In this document: piece after piece, positions 11,256 to 23,085 of the stretch | Layout of the letters: every line of letters begins with the position of its first letter | Position numbering within the stretch: position 1 is the first letter of the stretch | Source: Adineta vaga | Lineage: Eukaryota; Rotifera | Reading direction: 5' to 3' | DNA length: 64,000 bases | NCBI GenBank assembly: GCA_021613535.1 | Contig: CP075492.1 | Location: 62,001-126,000 of the forward strand | Translations under genes and position numbers: made by a program | The notes under the pieces: model-generated | Database searches by the model: none | The model's input: only the letters and a program-made list of their open reading frames with translations | Told to the model about the DNA's origin: nothing

Positions 11256-12642
11256 ATATTTCATTTTATTTCGCATACATTTTCAAGTTATACAATGGAA
11301 CAAGTAAGAAGAAGAAGAAGAAGAAGAAGAAAATTAGTAGAAATATTTTTTATTTCTCTTGTTTGTCGAATTTTTGGATTATTCAAAATAGTTATGAGCT
11401 GACGGATGATGAAATGAAAGAATTCTTCTATTTGGACCCATTTGTATCATCAGTCAATGAAAATGAAATCAGTGTCAATAGTTTATATGAAAATGAATAT
11501 CATTCAATTTCGATTACTGATCTTCTTGAAGTAAGTGACTTATGCTTTGTTCTCTTCAGTACACTGATCTCTTGATTATCTATTTAGATTCCTGATTATT
11601 TATCCATGAAAAATAATAATCGAAAATTTCAAGATATGTTTGAACAAAAAATTGATTTTCTACCTACGGGTAATATGCTGAATATGGAATCGTTACGCAA
11701 ATTTTCGATTCTTATCTATCAGTCAAATGTACTTGATTTGGAAATGACACTTTGGAATTCTTATATGAAATCAGGTATAGGTCATTTAGAAACCAATGAA
11801 TCGAATTTAAAGGTATGGCCATCAAAAATAAAATCTATGATTCAATTTGCTCGTTGCCCAACGACAATAAGCGATCGTGAACAAATTCAAGTTAATGAAA
11901 ATGATTATCTCATATTTGTTCGTGATCATTTACGCAAATTAGGTGAAAAACAACAACAAATCAAAGAAGAACTATTGGAAAAGAAAACATATTGGTCCAC
12001 GTTAACAACGAGTATAGAAAATATTCTTGAAACATTTATTCAAGAAAATATATCGATTTTACGTTTACAATATGATGAAAAAATTAAATTACTTCATTTT
12101 GATTATCGTGAATATATACTAAATCATAAATTTCAAGAACAACATCCTACTAAACAACAGGTAAAAGAATTCTTCTTAGTAATAATTCTATATATATATA
12201 TATATATTAAAATTTATTTCAGATTGAATTAAGTCAAAGTCTATTCAATCATCAACATGGTTATGAAACTACAAAACAGGAATTAAATTGGATTCAATGT
12301 CAAATTCAAAGACATAAATTATTAGATGTATTAAGTAATATTCAATTATCTTTATCAACTGCAATTCGATCATTGAATGATATGGATTTACGACATCATT
12401 TAATGAATCGTCATCAACACATTATACAACAATATCGACAAGAAATGATTAAAATAATTGTCGATACAATGCAAGCAAAATTAAATGAATTTCGAAAATT
12501 ATTTGAAAATCAAGTAGCTCTCATGCGAGAATCTTTACAGTCGAATCAAATCATGCTTGATTTAATTGAAAAACATTTACTTCTTATTAGTAAAAAAATT
12601 CAATCTATTTACGAGTATAAAGATGCTATTCGTGCTATGTAA
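11256..12642 (+). CDS. Terminon coiled-coil protein C
   Basis: The main exons are about 11395-11531, 11588-12160 and 12223-12642, with an uncertain first exon after the TCTAG acceptor at 11255. A poly-Lys/Arg microsatellite (AAG repeat, about 11304-11331) lies upstream and may correspond to the K-rich run of D and E. The protein has LWNSYMKSGIGHL, VWPSKIKSM, the intron after HPTKQQ, and a C-terminal helix LIEKHLLLISKKIQSIYEYKDA. It is helical almost throughout, with no enzymatic motif. The start codon could not be fixed, so the 5' end is provisional. Downstream, 12643-12840 is AT-rich, and a TCTAG|AT acceptor at 12743 precedes the transposon insertion. Confidence 0.68.
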
Positions 12643-13169
12643 TTTTTTCTTTTTCTATCTTATAATTCTTGTTTTTGGTTTTTGTTTTGTTTGTATGCAT
12701 AACATATTTAGCCAAGTATCTATCATTTTCATTTAAATTCTAGATATCATACATTTCTTCAATCTATATATCTATGGCATCAACAACTGTTCATAATTCT
12801 ACATATGAGTGAATCGTAACTTTATTGTACAATTACATTTTTTTAACCTTTTTTCCTATAACTCCAGTTCCGATAGTGCGATCTCAGATCTTTTTTTTTC
12901 TCACATTCCTTAATATGTCTCCCACTACCACAGAAAATTTCAGCTCCCTAACTCATCGTCCAGCTGAGATATAAGAGTGACAAGTTCTAAAAATCGTTTT
13001 TTTCAATGACTCATTGACAGAAAACACAATTTCTGAAGAAATGAAAGAAGAAAAATAAAATAGAAAAATAGCACGTTTTGTGCAGAATTTAATTCTCTAT
13101 CGACCCATGTGATTCACTTTTGTTTTTGGTTTTGGTTTTTGGTTCTATTTTACGAAAATAGACTTACAG

Positions 13170-13545
13170 ACAACGTGTAGACCCAGTTTAAAACGATCCT
13201 GGAGGGAACAAGGATCATACTTTTAAAAAAATCAAAACCAGTAAAAGATAGAGCGTAAAAAATGCTACAAAACTATATTAAAATAGTTGAGGTAAACTTA
13301 TTTTAATTAGCCCAGAAGACCAAAAAGCTTTAATTACATACTAACTGTAGACCCAGTTTTTCAGAATTGTTTTGTCTTTCATTCCTTAACTACTCAACAA
13401 AAATTAATTGGATTGGCATAGAAAGATGCAGCTTGAAAAACTGAACAAGAATATTATCAAATAGTTCTCAATTTCACTTAATTTTAGGGAGAGTTTTACG
13501 ATATACTTCAAAATGTAGACCCAGTTTTTCTTGTAGACCCAGTTT
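13170..13545 (+). repeat. Four copies of TGTAGACCCAGTTT
   Basis: The 14-base word occurs four times within about 370 bp upstream of the transposase, the last two only 18 bp apart. Each is followed by a T- or A-rich run. Such clustered non-coding words near a transposon end often serve as transposase binding sites; that role is inferred. Confidence 0.8.
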
Positions 13546-13811
13546 TTTTTTGAGGATAAGATTTTTTCTTATATATTTTTAAGCTGATTTTGGTGAAACG
13601 CATCTCTATCATAGATCTTTCCACTCATGAGCACGTGCTGACTCTGATCCGTTTCTTTTTGAGCTATTTGGAAGCTATTTCTGGCAGATCATGAGATTTT
13701 GGGGCTCAAGTCTTACTTGATACGCTTTTTTTTTACTATATCAAAATGTAAGGCTCTTTTTTAAATTTTCAAGAGCACGACCTTTGTTCTATAGCCTCAT
13801 AAGTCCTTTAG

Positions 13812-15742
13812 ATGAAATCTACACCAAGAAAAAACATTGTCTATGAGAGAACTTATTCTCAAAAGGTAAAGCTCAAACGAATGCAATCAAAAGCATTTGC
13901 CAAACAATGCAAAGAGCGGAATAGATTGAAGCAAGCCAAATGGCGTCTGAAGAAGAAACAGCAGCAGATAGCCACGTCATCCTCATTACCGATTTCAACA
14001 ACAGTAACAACAAAATCAAGTTTACGTAGAAAAGAAGGAGAGAAAAGACGACGTGCCAACACAAGTCGAATGCAAAACGAAATTGAAGAGTTACGTAAAA
14101 CAGTTGATGCACTAACAACAGAAAACAAGAAATTGAAAACTACGCGGTCTGTAACTCCACCACGTCAATCCGCCACATCTTTGTTTCTCAATACTATTAG
14201 TCCAGCTGCAAAGACACGTGCTACCAACCGTCTGAAAGATAGTAAAACTGATCTTCCTCGTGGTTCACAACATGATTTACGAAAGGAACTGGGTATCAAT
14301 CTTTCTAATTCGAGCGTACCGAAGAAAAAGATACCTTCGCCTCTTCATAATCGAATAGAACAGTTTCTAAATCGAGATGATATTTCGAAACCTTGTCCCG
14401 ATAAGAAGAAACATGTGAATAATCAACAGATACGCTACCGATTGAATCATTTGGCAGTTCTACACCAACAGTTTGAGATCGAAACAGGAATTGATATTGA
14501 TTATGATACGTTTTGCCGTCACGTTCCTGATAACATTAAAAAACCAAATAATGACAGTTGGGGAACATGCCTTTGCGTAACCTGTTTAAACCCACAAATG
14601 AAGTTCGAGAAACTTCAGCATTTGAAATCAAAATATCCGCAGGTGAAAACTGTACTTGATGGTTATTCTTATGATTTGTCTGAGACAGTGAAAGATGATG
14701 ATAAAACTGAAGAACTTAAGAAAGAACTAATGAAACTCCATGCTGAAAAGTTTAATGTTACGTATTCAGAGTGGGAGAAGAAAAAACTGCCCAACTATGC
14801 TGCTCCTATATCTACGAAAATAACTGTAACACATACAATACAGGAGTTTCTGAAAAAGTTCATTCCTGAAGTTGATGTAAGTTGATTTGTTCATCTCTTT
14901 CAGAAAATGTGTCATTTATTCTGTTTTTCAGACATTGGCCAGTCATACTTACAGAATTCGAGAACAGTTTCGTGCGGCAAAGATGGCTAAGGAAGAAGCA
15001 AAAGTGGAGGATGACGTTGCCACGATACAGCTAGACTGGAGTGAGAATTATCACTTACAACAATCTAGACAAGAAAAGGGTAAATCAGATTTTTCTAAAA
15101 CTCAAAACCAATACGAATTCATCTTTTTTCTTGCGATTAGGTGCATTTTATTTCGAGCAACATGTTGCTCTTCAAACTGGTTACGTTTGGTTGAAAGATG
15201 ATTCGTTTAGTTTCGGCTGTTTATCTGATGATACGAATCATATGGCTGAGGCGGCTTGGGTCGGAATTCAACCACTTCTAAATCATTTAGTCGATGATAT
15301 AGGAATTTCCAGCATTAATATCATCTCTGATTCACCCATATCCCAGTACAGAAACAAAACTATGTTTTATCTGATTAAGCAATTTGCCGTAGAAAAGGAA
15401 ATCAAAATTAAATGGATCTATTTAGAAGCGGGACATGGCAAAGGTGTCGCTGATTCGATTGGGGCCACACTGAAAAGAACGATGGATGAAGTGATCAGTT
15501 ATAAACCAGATGATTCGTTTTCTGGTGCGTCTGATCTTATGGATGCCATTGAAGGCAGGACCGATATAAAACTATATTATTATGAAAAATCCGATGTCGA
15601 AAAAGTAAGAAAAGCATTACCGAAACTTTCAACAATCAAAGGTACTGCTACTCTACACGAAGTAGTAGCAACGCGCGATGGAAAATTTTATGGCAAAAAT
15701 ATATCAAGCGATAAGGAAAGATTATTAGCAATGAAATTTTAA
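13812..15742 (+). CDS. DDE-like transposase, three exons
   Basis: Exons are 13812-14876, 14932-15079 and 15141-15742, and all join in phase. Residues 1-120 are very basic with a bZIP-like Lys/Arg/Glu helix. A Cys pair CLCVTC lies in the middle. The C-terminal third reads as an RNase H-like core: QLDWSENY (first Asp), ISDSPISQYRNK (second Asp), then EAGHGKGVADSIGATLKR. The gene at 38.4-41.2 kb has the same three signposts (LDWAMK, RSDNAGCYH, DPQGGKG...D), so both belong to one superfamily. I cannot name the family with confidence. The frame is intact from ATG to stop, so the element may be recent. Confidence 0.65.
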
Positions 15743-16612
15743 GTTTTTAGTAACACAGAGCCATATTTTCGCTTTTATGAGTGATTTTAATGTAATATCT
15801 TGGCTCAGAACTAAAGGTTTTAGTGCTTTTTCTATTTGTAACAAGAAATAAACAAGAAATAAACAAGAAATAAATAAGAAATGTAGTGAATAAGGTGACC
15901 TTAAAACAATGTGGTTAACTGTAGCGCTTAAAATTAGATTTTGGACTTTAAAAGAGTACAGAACAGACCAAGAGCTTTAAGCCGATGACATATGACAATA
16001 TTCTACAGTTTCGCAGACTCTACCGATACGCAACCTCAGAAAAATTGACTTTTTTTATGAGGTTTTCTAAGGAAAAATGCGGATTTGGACATTTTCCGGG
16101 TTTTTCTTTATTGGCGCACATCGATTGCTGTAAGCACCATTAAATAAAACAAGCTCAGATCCATCTAATGATGCATCATACATGGGCTTTCGATGCATAT
16201 TCAGCACAATTTCTTTTAAAAAGGTTTTTGTTGAAAACCCGAACTTGATGTTTCAATATCTCAACAACGACGAGTCGGGCAGTGTGGAAATTTTTACTAC
16301 AGACTCACTAAATGATAAAGAACAAAATGTACTAATTGGATTTTCTCTAGGACCACTTTCATTTTTTTTTGTCAATTGTACAAAAAACTTACGATTCACT
16401 CATATATATATATATATATGTGAAGCATCTTATATAGATCACTGCATTATTTTTATTCTATTCACATTTAGTTTTATAATATAGTTAGAATTGGATTGAC
16501 TCGTTTTTAAATATCACAAACTCTTTCTTCTATAAAATATACAATAATAAACTGTATGATTTAAATGATTTACTGGAACATTTAAATTGTTGTTTTTCGC
16601 TTGATTTATTTT
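15743..16612. other. Non-coding right flank of the transposon and junction back into Terminon
   Basis: No supported gene lies here. It holds a triplicated ACAAGAAATAA word near 15840-15880, TA-rich runs near 16400, and an AT-rich stretch leading to a TTTTAG|AT acceptor at 16614. The 16182-16484 ORF has a hydrophobic, low-complexity end and is not convincing. Confidence 0.5.
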
Positions 16613-16662
16613 AGATAATTAAATTATAATTTTATAATTACAAGAAACTGTAGAAAAAATAA

Positions 16663-17047
16663 CATGGATGATCTTTCAAATAAACAAAATATATCCATTG
16701 GTAATACTGATAATGAAAAATCAGAACAAATCATTCGTCCAACAGATTCAAATATAATATGTTATTATCTTTCCTTTAAAAAGAAATTATTCATCATTTT
16801 TATTGTATTATGAAGCCTATGAGCAATACAAATATTGAACGCAATTTCCATCGCTATAATATTGATGATATTCATACAACACCTTCTCCTTTGTACTATT
16901 AAGGAAATATGGTCCAATCAACGACATTCATCTGTTGAACAGAATCAAGTATTATCGAAGATAATGATTAATCTGATTTATGAACGTATTCAATGTTTTT
17001 ATAAATTCAAATCAAAACAATTGCGTGCATCAAAATCAATATTATGA
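16663..17047 (+). pseudogene. Terminon small transmembrane ORF, frame-broken
   Basis: An ATG at 16663, 49 bp after the acceptor at 16614, opens a 49-codon frame ending in the hydrophobic FKKKLFIIFIVL. A second hydrophobic segment, ISIAIILMIFIQHLLLCTI, with a basic tail sits in another frame from 16835. Together they look like one small membrane protein (compare 2725-3168) split by a frameshift, or by a missed intron. No family is recognised. Confidence 0.4.
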
Positions 17048-17199
17048 ATAGAAAAAAGAACTTTAGAAAAATATTGATCATGTTTTTTATTATCAAAAAA
17101 CTTTCAATTCATTTAAAATATTCTTAATGAAAGCTTTTCATTTCTCAATTTTGGTTAGTTTTTAAATTTTAGATATTCATTTTTTGCTTCCCTCTCAAG

Positions 17200-18879
17200 A
17201 TGGCTGATGATGATAATACTACAACTACTAATAATAATGAAACTAATAAAAATAATTCTACTCATTCCAAGTCAGACGATAGACAACAACTTATTCTTTC
17301 GACAGCAGAGAATACACCAACAATTCAACAAGAACAAGAAGAAGAATTGAAGCAGAAGAAGAAGAAGAAGAAGAAAAGGTCTCGTGGAAATCGTAAATTA
17401 CAGAGATTTAGATCAAAATTGAAGAATCAAGGAATAAATGATGAAACAATTGCAACAATGATTGAAACATATAGTGCTTCATCACATCAACTTGTCAATG
17501 AAACACAAGAAGATAATAATTCATTGACTCTTCCGGTAATGTATATTTTCTATAAATATGAATACTATTTGTCTATTAATATCATAAAAAAATATATAAT
17601 AGGAGCAATCAGATGTACATCATGATGTTCAGTCCAAAATAGTCAAAAGGAAACGAGAAACTCGACCAACAGGCGTTACTGCATCGATTAGCACAATTTC
17701 AATCACACAACCAAAAGAAAAACGACATCGTTCAGTCACATTTGCTGTTGTTGATGATACTACCACCACCACCACCACAACAACAACAAGTACTACATCA
17801 AGATTAGATATGAAGCCAAATTATTTAAGTACACCAGATCATATATTTAAAAAGATGTTATCAACAGCTTTAGAAGGTGCTGAACATACAATTCAATCAC
17901 TGGATACACCTGAAAAATTACAATATGCTCGTGAATATGCTCAAATTGTCAATAATTTATTCTATTTAAGATTGAAACAAGAGTATTGGGAGAATTATTA
18001 TACTATTATGGTCACTTCCAAAGTATGGTCAATGAAATTATCCAAACAATTTCTAAAAGAGAATAAATTAAACAGTGTTCAATTTGTAACAGAGAAAAAC
18101 ATAGAAAAATATCGAGAAACAACTATTGAACAATTAAAACAAATAGAAATCTCATTGAATCAACATACGGAATTACAAATTGGCCAATCTGTTGATCTAC
18201 AAAGATTATCAATGATAATTCCTGCATTGGTACGTAGAGGTCAACATAAATTGGCAGCTGATTTTCAACGAAAAAAATCTATATTAGAATTTGATGCGAA
18301 TGATTATCATTTAGTACAAACATTTTATGATTTAAAACCATCTGAAGATCAAGTGAGAAAGATTTCATTGTTGTTATAAATCTACATTTATATATTTAGA
18401 TTATCTCAGCTAAAGTTATATGGCAAACAACATTAGATAAACAACAAGCCGAACAATATGTGGCAATATTAAAAAAACGTCTTTATACAAGAAGATTACC
18501 AGTATCATTTAATGTTCTCGATCATGCCATTGATAATATTGAAAAATTACTTGATAATCTACCATTAAATACAGATGTATGTGCTACAATCTTGTCTCGA
18601 CGTGAAAAGATGATTGCCCAATTTAAATATGATTTAATATCATTAGAAATTAATACAAGTGAACAAATAGTTCGAAGTCAAACAAATATGATTGCATGTG
18701 AAAAGAAGAAACTCATTGAATCAGTTGGTGGACAAGTTCCACTACCAAAACCATTTGTTACTATTCTCAATGCTATAGCAGCACGTCAATCAAATATTAT
18801 TAAACGTATGGAATTAATTACCAAGCATAAATTGTCTTTTTTCGACGACGCTTCGATGGTGTTTATAGAAGAAAAATAA
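17200..18879 (+). CDS. Terminon coiled-coil protein D, upstream partner of the RT
   Basis: Exons are 17200-17535, 17603-18352 and 18400-18879; the joins are in phase. The N-terminus is polar with a Lys run and SRGNRKLQRFRSKL, a basic RNA/DNA-binding or nuclear signal also found in protein E. A Thr-rich linker follows at about residues 165-180. The rest is helical, with LQYAREYAQIVNNLFYLRL, the intron after KPSEDQ, and a C-terminal helix NIIKRMELITKHK like all paralogues. Its last 13 codons overlap the RT frame, and the overlap contains T TTT TTC at 18837-18843. It therefore probably acts like a Gag-type protein made alone or as a D-RT fusion. The ATG lies 28 bp after an acceptor at 17172. Confidence 0.78.
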
Positions 18880-20950
18880 CTGGTTGGTGCAACAATCATC
18901 GGAGCAATCATTTTACTAAACTAAGTCATATTCGTTTATCAGCACCAATCATTGAAGTAGCTCCAATTCCTTCATCAAATTATATTGAATTTCTTGCAAA
19001 TGGTCCACCTTTTATACCAACTTGTCAAAGTCATTTCTCAAATTTATCCGTAGATGTTATCATTACAAAAGAATATGAAACACTTGTCAAATGTTTTAAA
19101 GATGGTTTTCATGATAATTGTGTTTCTGGATCTGATCAACGAGCCAATGAATTTTTTGATGGTATTAAGAATCTCTTAACTTTATCACATACAACACCAT
19201 TACCACCGAAATTATTAGCACGCGCTCAATATGAACAACAAATGATAAAAAATATCAAACGTATACGAAATAAACATAACATTGTCATACAAAGATCAGA
19301 TAAAAGTAAAGTATTTCATTTAGCTAGCGTTGAAAGTTATCATAATAAATCATTGGCTTATATGGAAAAAACTCAAGCTTATCAAGAAATTGAAAATGGT
19401 ATTAATCCATGTAGAGATCATTTTCAACATATTATAGGATTATTAAATCTATTATTGAAGAATAAAGCTATTAATCGTAATCTATGGAAACTAAAGATGT
19501 ATCCAAATATTGAAACAATTGAATTACCTCATCTTTATTTTCTACCAAAACCACACAAAGTAATCGTATTTAAAATATATTGATAATAAAAATATAATTT
19601 TTAATTATTTTTAGATTGGTACACCATTAAGACCGATTATCTCCATGATACATTCACCAGCCATAGGTATATCACATTTTTTAGATCAAGTTCTTCGGCC
19701 AATATTTGATCAAGCAACTAAGCAAACTACATTTATTAATGACATTCATTTTATTCGACGATTGGAATTGTATCAAAGTATCGGTCGTCTAACACCAACA
19801 ACAAATTTTATTACATTTGATGTGACTGATATGTATACAATGATACCAAGAGATGGAGCTCTAGTTGCTTTACAACAATTTTTAAATATGCATGCAAGTA
19901 ATGGAAGAATTCATGGCATGACAATTGATACTCTGATGAAATTATCTAATGCAGTATTGGATACAAATTCCTTTGTTTACGAAGGAAAATATTATAAACA
20001 AATTCGTGGGGGAGCAATGGGATCACCATTTACTATGACTTTAGCTAATATCTATATGTTAAAATGGGAACAATCATTAATTGAACATCAAAAAGCTCAT
20101 AATGAATTATATGGCCGGTAAGAGGATAACTTTCTATCTATCTATCTATTTTTTGCTTATATCTTTCTATAGATATATTGATGATGTTTTTATGACGGCT
20201 AATCTTTCTACGGATGAAATTAATACATTACTCAATCATGCAAATCATAAAGATAATAATATTAGTATTACTCAAACAATAGGATTAAGTGCTCAATTTC
20301 TTGATGTATCAGTACATAATAATCAAGGACAATTGAGAACTAATGTTTATCATAAACCAGCAGCTGCACCGTATATTCTTCCATTTTTATCGGATCATCC
20401 ACGTCATGTTCATCGTAATACAATTAAAGGTGCTCTTTTTCGAGCAATACGTCTTTGTTCAAATGTAGAAGATTTTGATCAAGAAAGATTACATATTGAA
20501 TTAACTCTATTATTGAATGACTATCCACCAAAATTTATTTCCTATCATTTTAACAAGTTCTTTCAACAACATAATGCTATAATATTGATGGAACAATTAG
20601 ATAAGGACATCTATGAGCAACTTCATCAGAAATTAATTAATCAACCCAGTCGACGAGAAAAACAACAACAACAACAACAACAAATGACTTCGAAGCAAAG
20701 TGAATCTTCTCATAATTATAGTAAGAAAGAAATCAATGTTCATTTCCCTTATTCAAGTGGTCCAATGTCTGAATTTAAACAAAAACTACGACAACTATGG
20801 GAAAAGTCTTATATCTATTCTGGTTCACTTATGAACAATGTTACATTAAAGATTCGTACACGGACTAATAAATCTCTTCAACAATTATTAGTAAAGAGAA
20901 AGCCAGCAAAATCAATGCTATTCGATACGAATACTACAATTGCACAATAA
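18831..20950 (+). CDS. Athena-type Penelope-like reverse transcriptase
   Basis: The frame opens at 18831 and runs through exons to 19559, 19615-20117 and 20173-20950, with introns of 55 bp each. RT motifs are clear: LPKPHK and GTPLRPIIS, FDVTDMYTMIP with the first catalytic Asp, RGGAMGSPFTMTLANIYM, RYIDDVFM with the catalytic Asp pair, and LDVSVHNNQGQLRTNVYHKPAA. The C-terminal part (about 200 residues) is the PLE thumb/extension and lacks a GIY-YIG domain, as in Athena elements. There is no in-frame ATG before 19242, which lies inside the conserved N-terminal region. Expression is therefore most simply explained by -1 frameshifting from protein D. No stops or frame breaks are present, so this RT could be active. 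Confidence 0.9.
18837..18843 (+). promoter_or_regulatory. Candidate -1 programmed ribosomal frameshift site (T TTT TTC)
   Basis: In the frame of coiled-coil protein D the bases read T TTT TTC, a perfect X XXY YYZ slippery heptamer. A one-base backward slip leads directly into the RT frame, which is open from 18831 and has no ATG before 19242. The D frame ends 36 bases downstream at TAA 18877-18879. I have not folded the downstream RNA to look for a stimulatory structure. Confidence 0.68.
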
Positions 20951-21220
20951 AACAAACAAGATAATATTTTAATAAATTCTTTTTATAAAAGTCTTTTATC
21001 AAGAAAAATATTATAGATTTGGTTAGATTGCATGTTCTATTCCATTTAAGATATTTAGTCTAATCTAGAAAGTATTTTTTTTTGTCTTTTTCTAAGAATG
21101 TTTTTAATGTTTACTCGTCTTTATATATCTATTAATCGTTTGATCTAAGCTCATATATTCATTGTATTATTTTACATTTTAGATCTAGTATTTTCATATT
21201 AATATTATTTTATTACAATA

Positions 21221-22618
21221 ATGGATATATCATTCTGTCAAGATTTGTACACAAACTTTTGCAATACAAATCAAACTATGGAACAGGAATCGCAACAATT
21301 TCAAGGTCAAGAACAGAAAAAACAGAAGAAGATGAAGAAGAAGAGTCGTGGAAATCGAAAATTACAACGCTATCGTCGAAGATTGCGTAAACAATGTGTA
21401 AACTTATCTATCAATGAAGAATTACCACCAGCTAACAAAATAATTAAACCAAATGAATCAACAACTATTAATTCAGTGGTTGAGGAAACAAGCGTATCAA
21501 TGAAAAAATGCAAAAAAGTAGCAACTACAAATGATTCAGTTAATTATATTGCTATATCAGACGAAGTATTACATCAAATAACATCTATAGCTTTCAATCG
21601 ATCAGAGAAGTTCACTTGCCTATTCAATGGAGATGAAAAGATACACTTTATTCGTCAGTATATTAGTTTACTTGATCATTTATCTTTTCAACAACTACAA
21701 GAAATTCAATGGAAATATTATCATCATATCGGTACGACAAGAAACATTTGGTGTGGTCGTATGTCAAAAGTAACAGCTGAAAAGTATTCTATTAATTATA
21801 CATATGGCAGATCCAAAACTCTCATTGAACAACGTTTAAAACAAATTCAAAAACATTTGGTAACAGCAAGAAGTACAATTGAACAATTTGAACATGATAT
21901 ATTATTGAAATGTGGGAACAGTGATGATTGTTTATGTGTAATGAAGGAGTTATCTTTAATTCTTAATCAATTAGTTCAGGAAAAGCAGCAACTCCTACGA
22001 CGTGCATTCGAATATAAAAGAGAAATTTTAATCTTGGATGCAACTGATCATTATTTATTACAAACGTTTTTGATTACTGCACCAAATAAGACACATGTAA
22101 ATCTAGAATTTATAAAGCATTTTAATTACATTTTATACTTTCTTATTTTGAATTTACTTCAGATTATCTTAGCAAGACGTATATGGAAAGCTACCAAAGA
22201 ACAACTGATAGCTGAAGAAGAGATCGCCTTGTTACAACATCGTCTTACATCAACACAAACACGATTACAACCAGCGTCTAATTCAGTTCATGAAATCATT
22301 GATAATATTAATGTTAATCTAGACAAGTTGAAAGAAAGTATGGAATTATCTTCAACTACTAACTGTTCCTCAAATGAAATCGAGCAAATGAATACATCAA
22401 AGAACAATATGATTCATCAAGCAATATTAACTTATGAGAAAAAAATTGAAAATACCAATACAATCATACATACTGAACGAAACAAATTTTTTAAAAGTAA
22501 CAGATTCATGAAATCAACATCCCAATGGCAAAAATTGATACTCGATGCTATTGATAATCGTCGTTTCCATATGGCTGAACGGATGAAATATATCAAGAAG
22601 CATAAAATATCAGCATAA
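21221..22618 (+). CDS. Terminon coiled-coil protein E (after the RT)
   Basis: Begins at an ATG 39 bp after a TTTTAG|AT acceptor at 21182. The N-terminus has a Lys run and SRGNRKLQRYRRRLRKQ. Then come a linker, IHFIRQYISLLDHLSFQ, a Cys pair near CGNSDDCLCV, and long coiled-coil helices ending in HMAERMKYIKKHK. The family intron (22097-22162) is 66 bp and has no stop in frame, so retention would add 22 residues. The order D-RT-E places this protein at the 3' end of the unit, 470 bp before the hammerheads. It may bind the 3' RNA end or package RNA; that is inference. Confidence 0.75.
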   Translation: MDISFCQDLYTNFCNTNQTMEQESQQFQGQEQKKQKKMKKKSRGNRKLQRYRRRLRKQCVNLSINEELPPANKIIKPNESTTINSVVEETSVSMKKCKKVATTNDSVNYIAISDEVLHQITSIAFNRSEKFTCLFNGDEKIHFIRQYISLLDHLSFQQLQEIQWKYYHHIGTTRNIWCGRMSKVTAEKYSINYTYGRSKTLIEQRLKQIQKHLVTARSTIEQFEHDILLKCGNSDDCLCVMKELSLILNQLVQEKQQLLRRAFEYKREILILDATDHYLLQTFLITAPNKTHVNLEFIKHFNYILYFLILNLLQIILARRIWKATKEQLIAEEEIALLQHRLTSTQTRLQPASNSVHEIIDNINVNLDKLKESMELSSTTNCSSNEIEQMNTSKNNMIHQAILTYEKKIENTNTIIHTERNKFFKSNRFMKSTSQWQKLILDAIDNRRFHMAERMKYIKKHKISA

Positions 22619-23085
22619 TCCGATAGAAACACGGCGTCATCACATAAAACCAAGAGTATCGACTTAATCCGTTTAAAAAGAAACAATTCAAAACTCATTT
22701 TACAAACAAAATCATTCCTCATCAAAACAGACTAATCTACTTTGCATGAAAATATTCGAGAAATTTCCTTTTTTTCTTACAAAAAAATAATTCTCACATA
22801 AATTCTTACTTTAAAATCAATTGCCATTCTAGATTTACAAACATATTCAATAATATACTCCACAAAAACAACATTATTTATTTTATATCGCTGTAATCTA
22901 CAAACGAAATCTCTCAAATTCTACGTCAATTCTTCAAACAATTCTATTCCTTTCATTTACTCTTTTTCTGAAACCATTCATCAATCAGAATCTTTAAAAT
23001 TTAATTTATGTAATTATTTTTAAAGTTTTCTTTTGAACTTTAAATCTAATTCTTAAAATGATTTTTATGCATATTTTTCTGTTCT
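22619..23085. other. AT-rich 3' untranslated region of Terminon unit 1
   Basis: No coding signal is seen. It runs from the stop of protein E to the first, decayed, hammerhead. Confidence 0.5.

Larger units (their letters stand above)
12840..16490 (+). mobile_element. DDE-type DNA transposon inserted in the Terminon (bounds approximate)
   Basis: Sequence between coiled-coil ORF C and the next TM ORF differs in style: less A/T extreme, a basic transposase-like gene, and long flanks without Terminon features. The left flank (12840-13811) has four copies of TGTAGACCCAGTTT (near 13177, 13347, 13513 and 13531), possible subterminal binding sites. The right flank (15743-16490) has no ORF of note. 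I could not identify terminal inverted repeats or target duplications, so the ends are estimates. Confidence 0.55.

Noticed and set aside
15200-15240. CTGATGA inside the first transposase gene
   Set aside because: It is coding sequence and lacks paired stems or GAAA at the needed distance.
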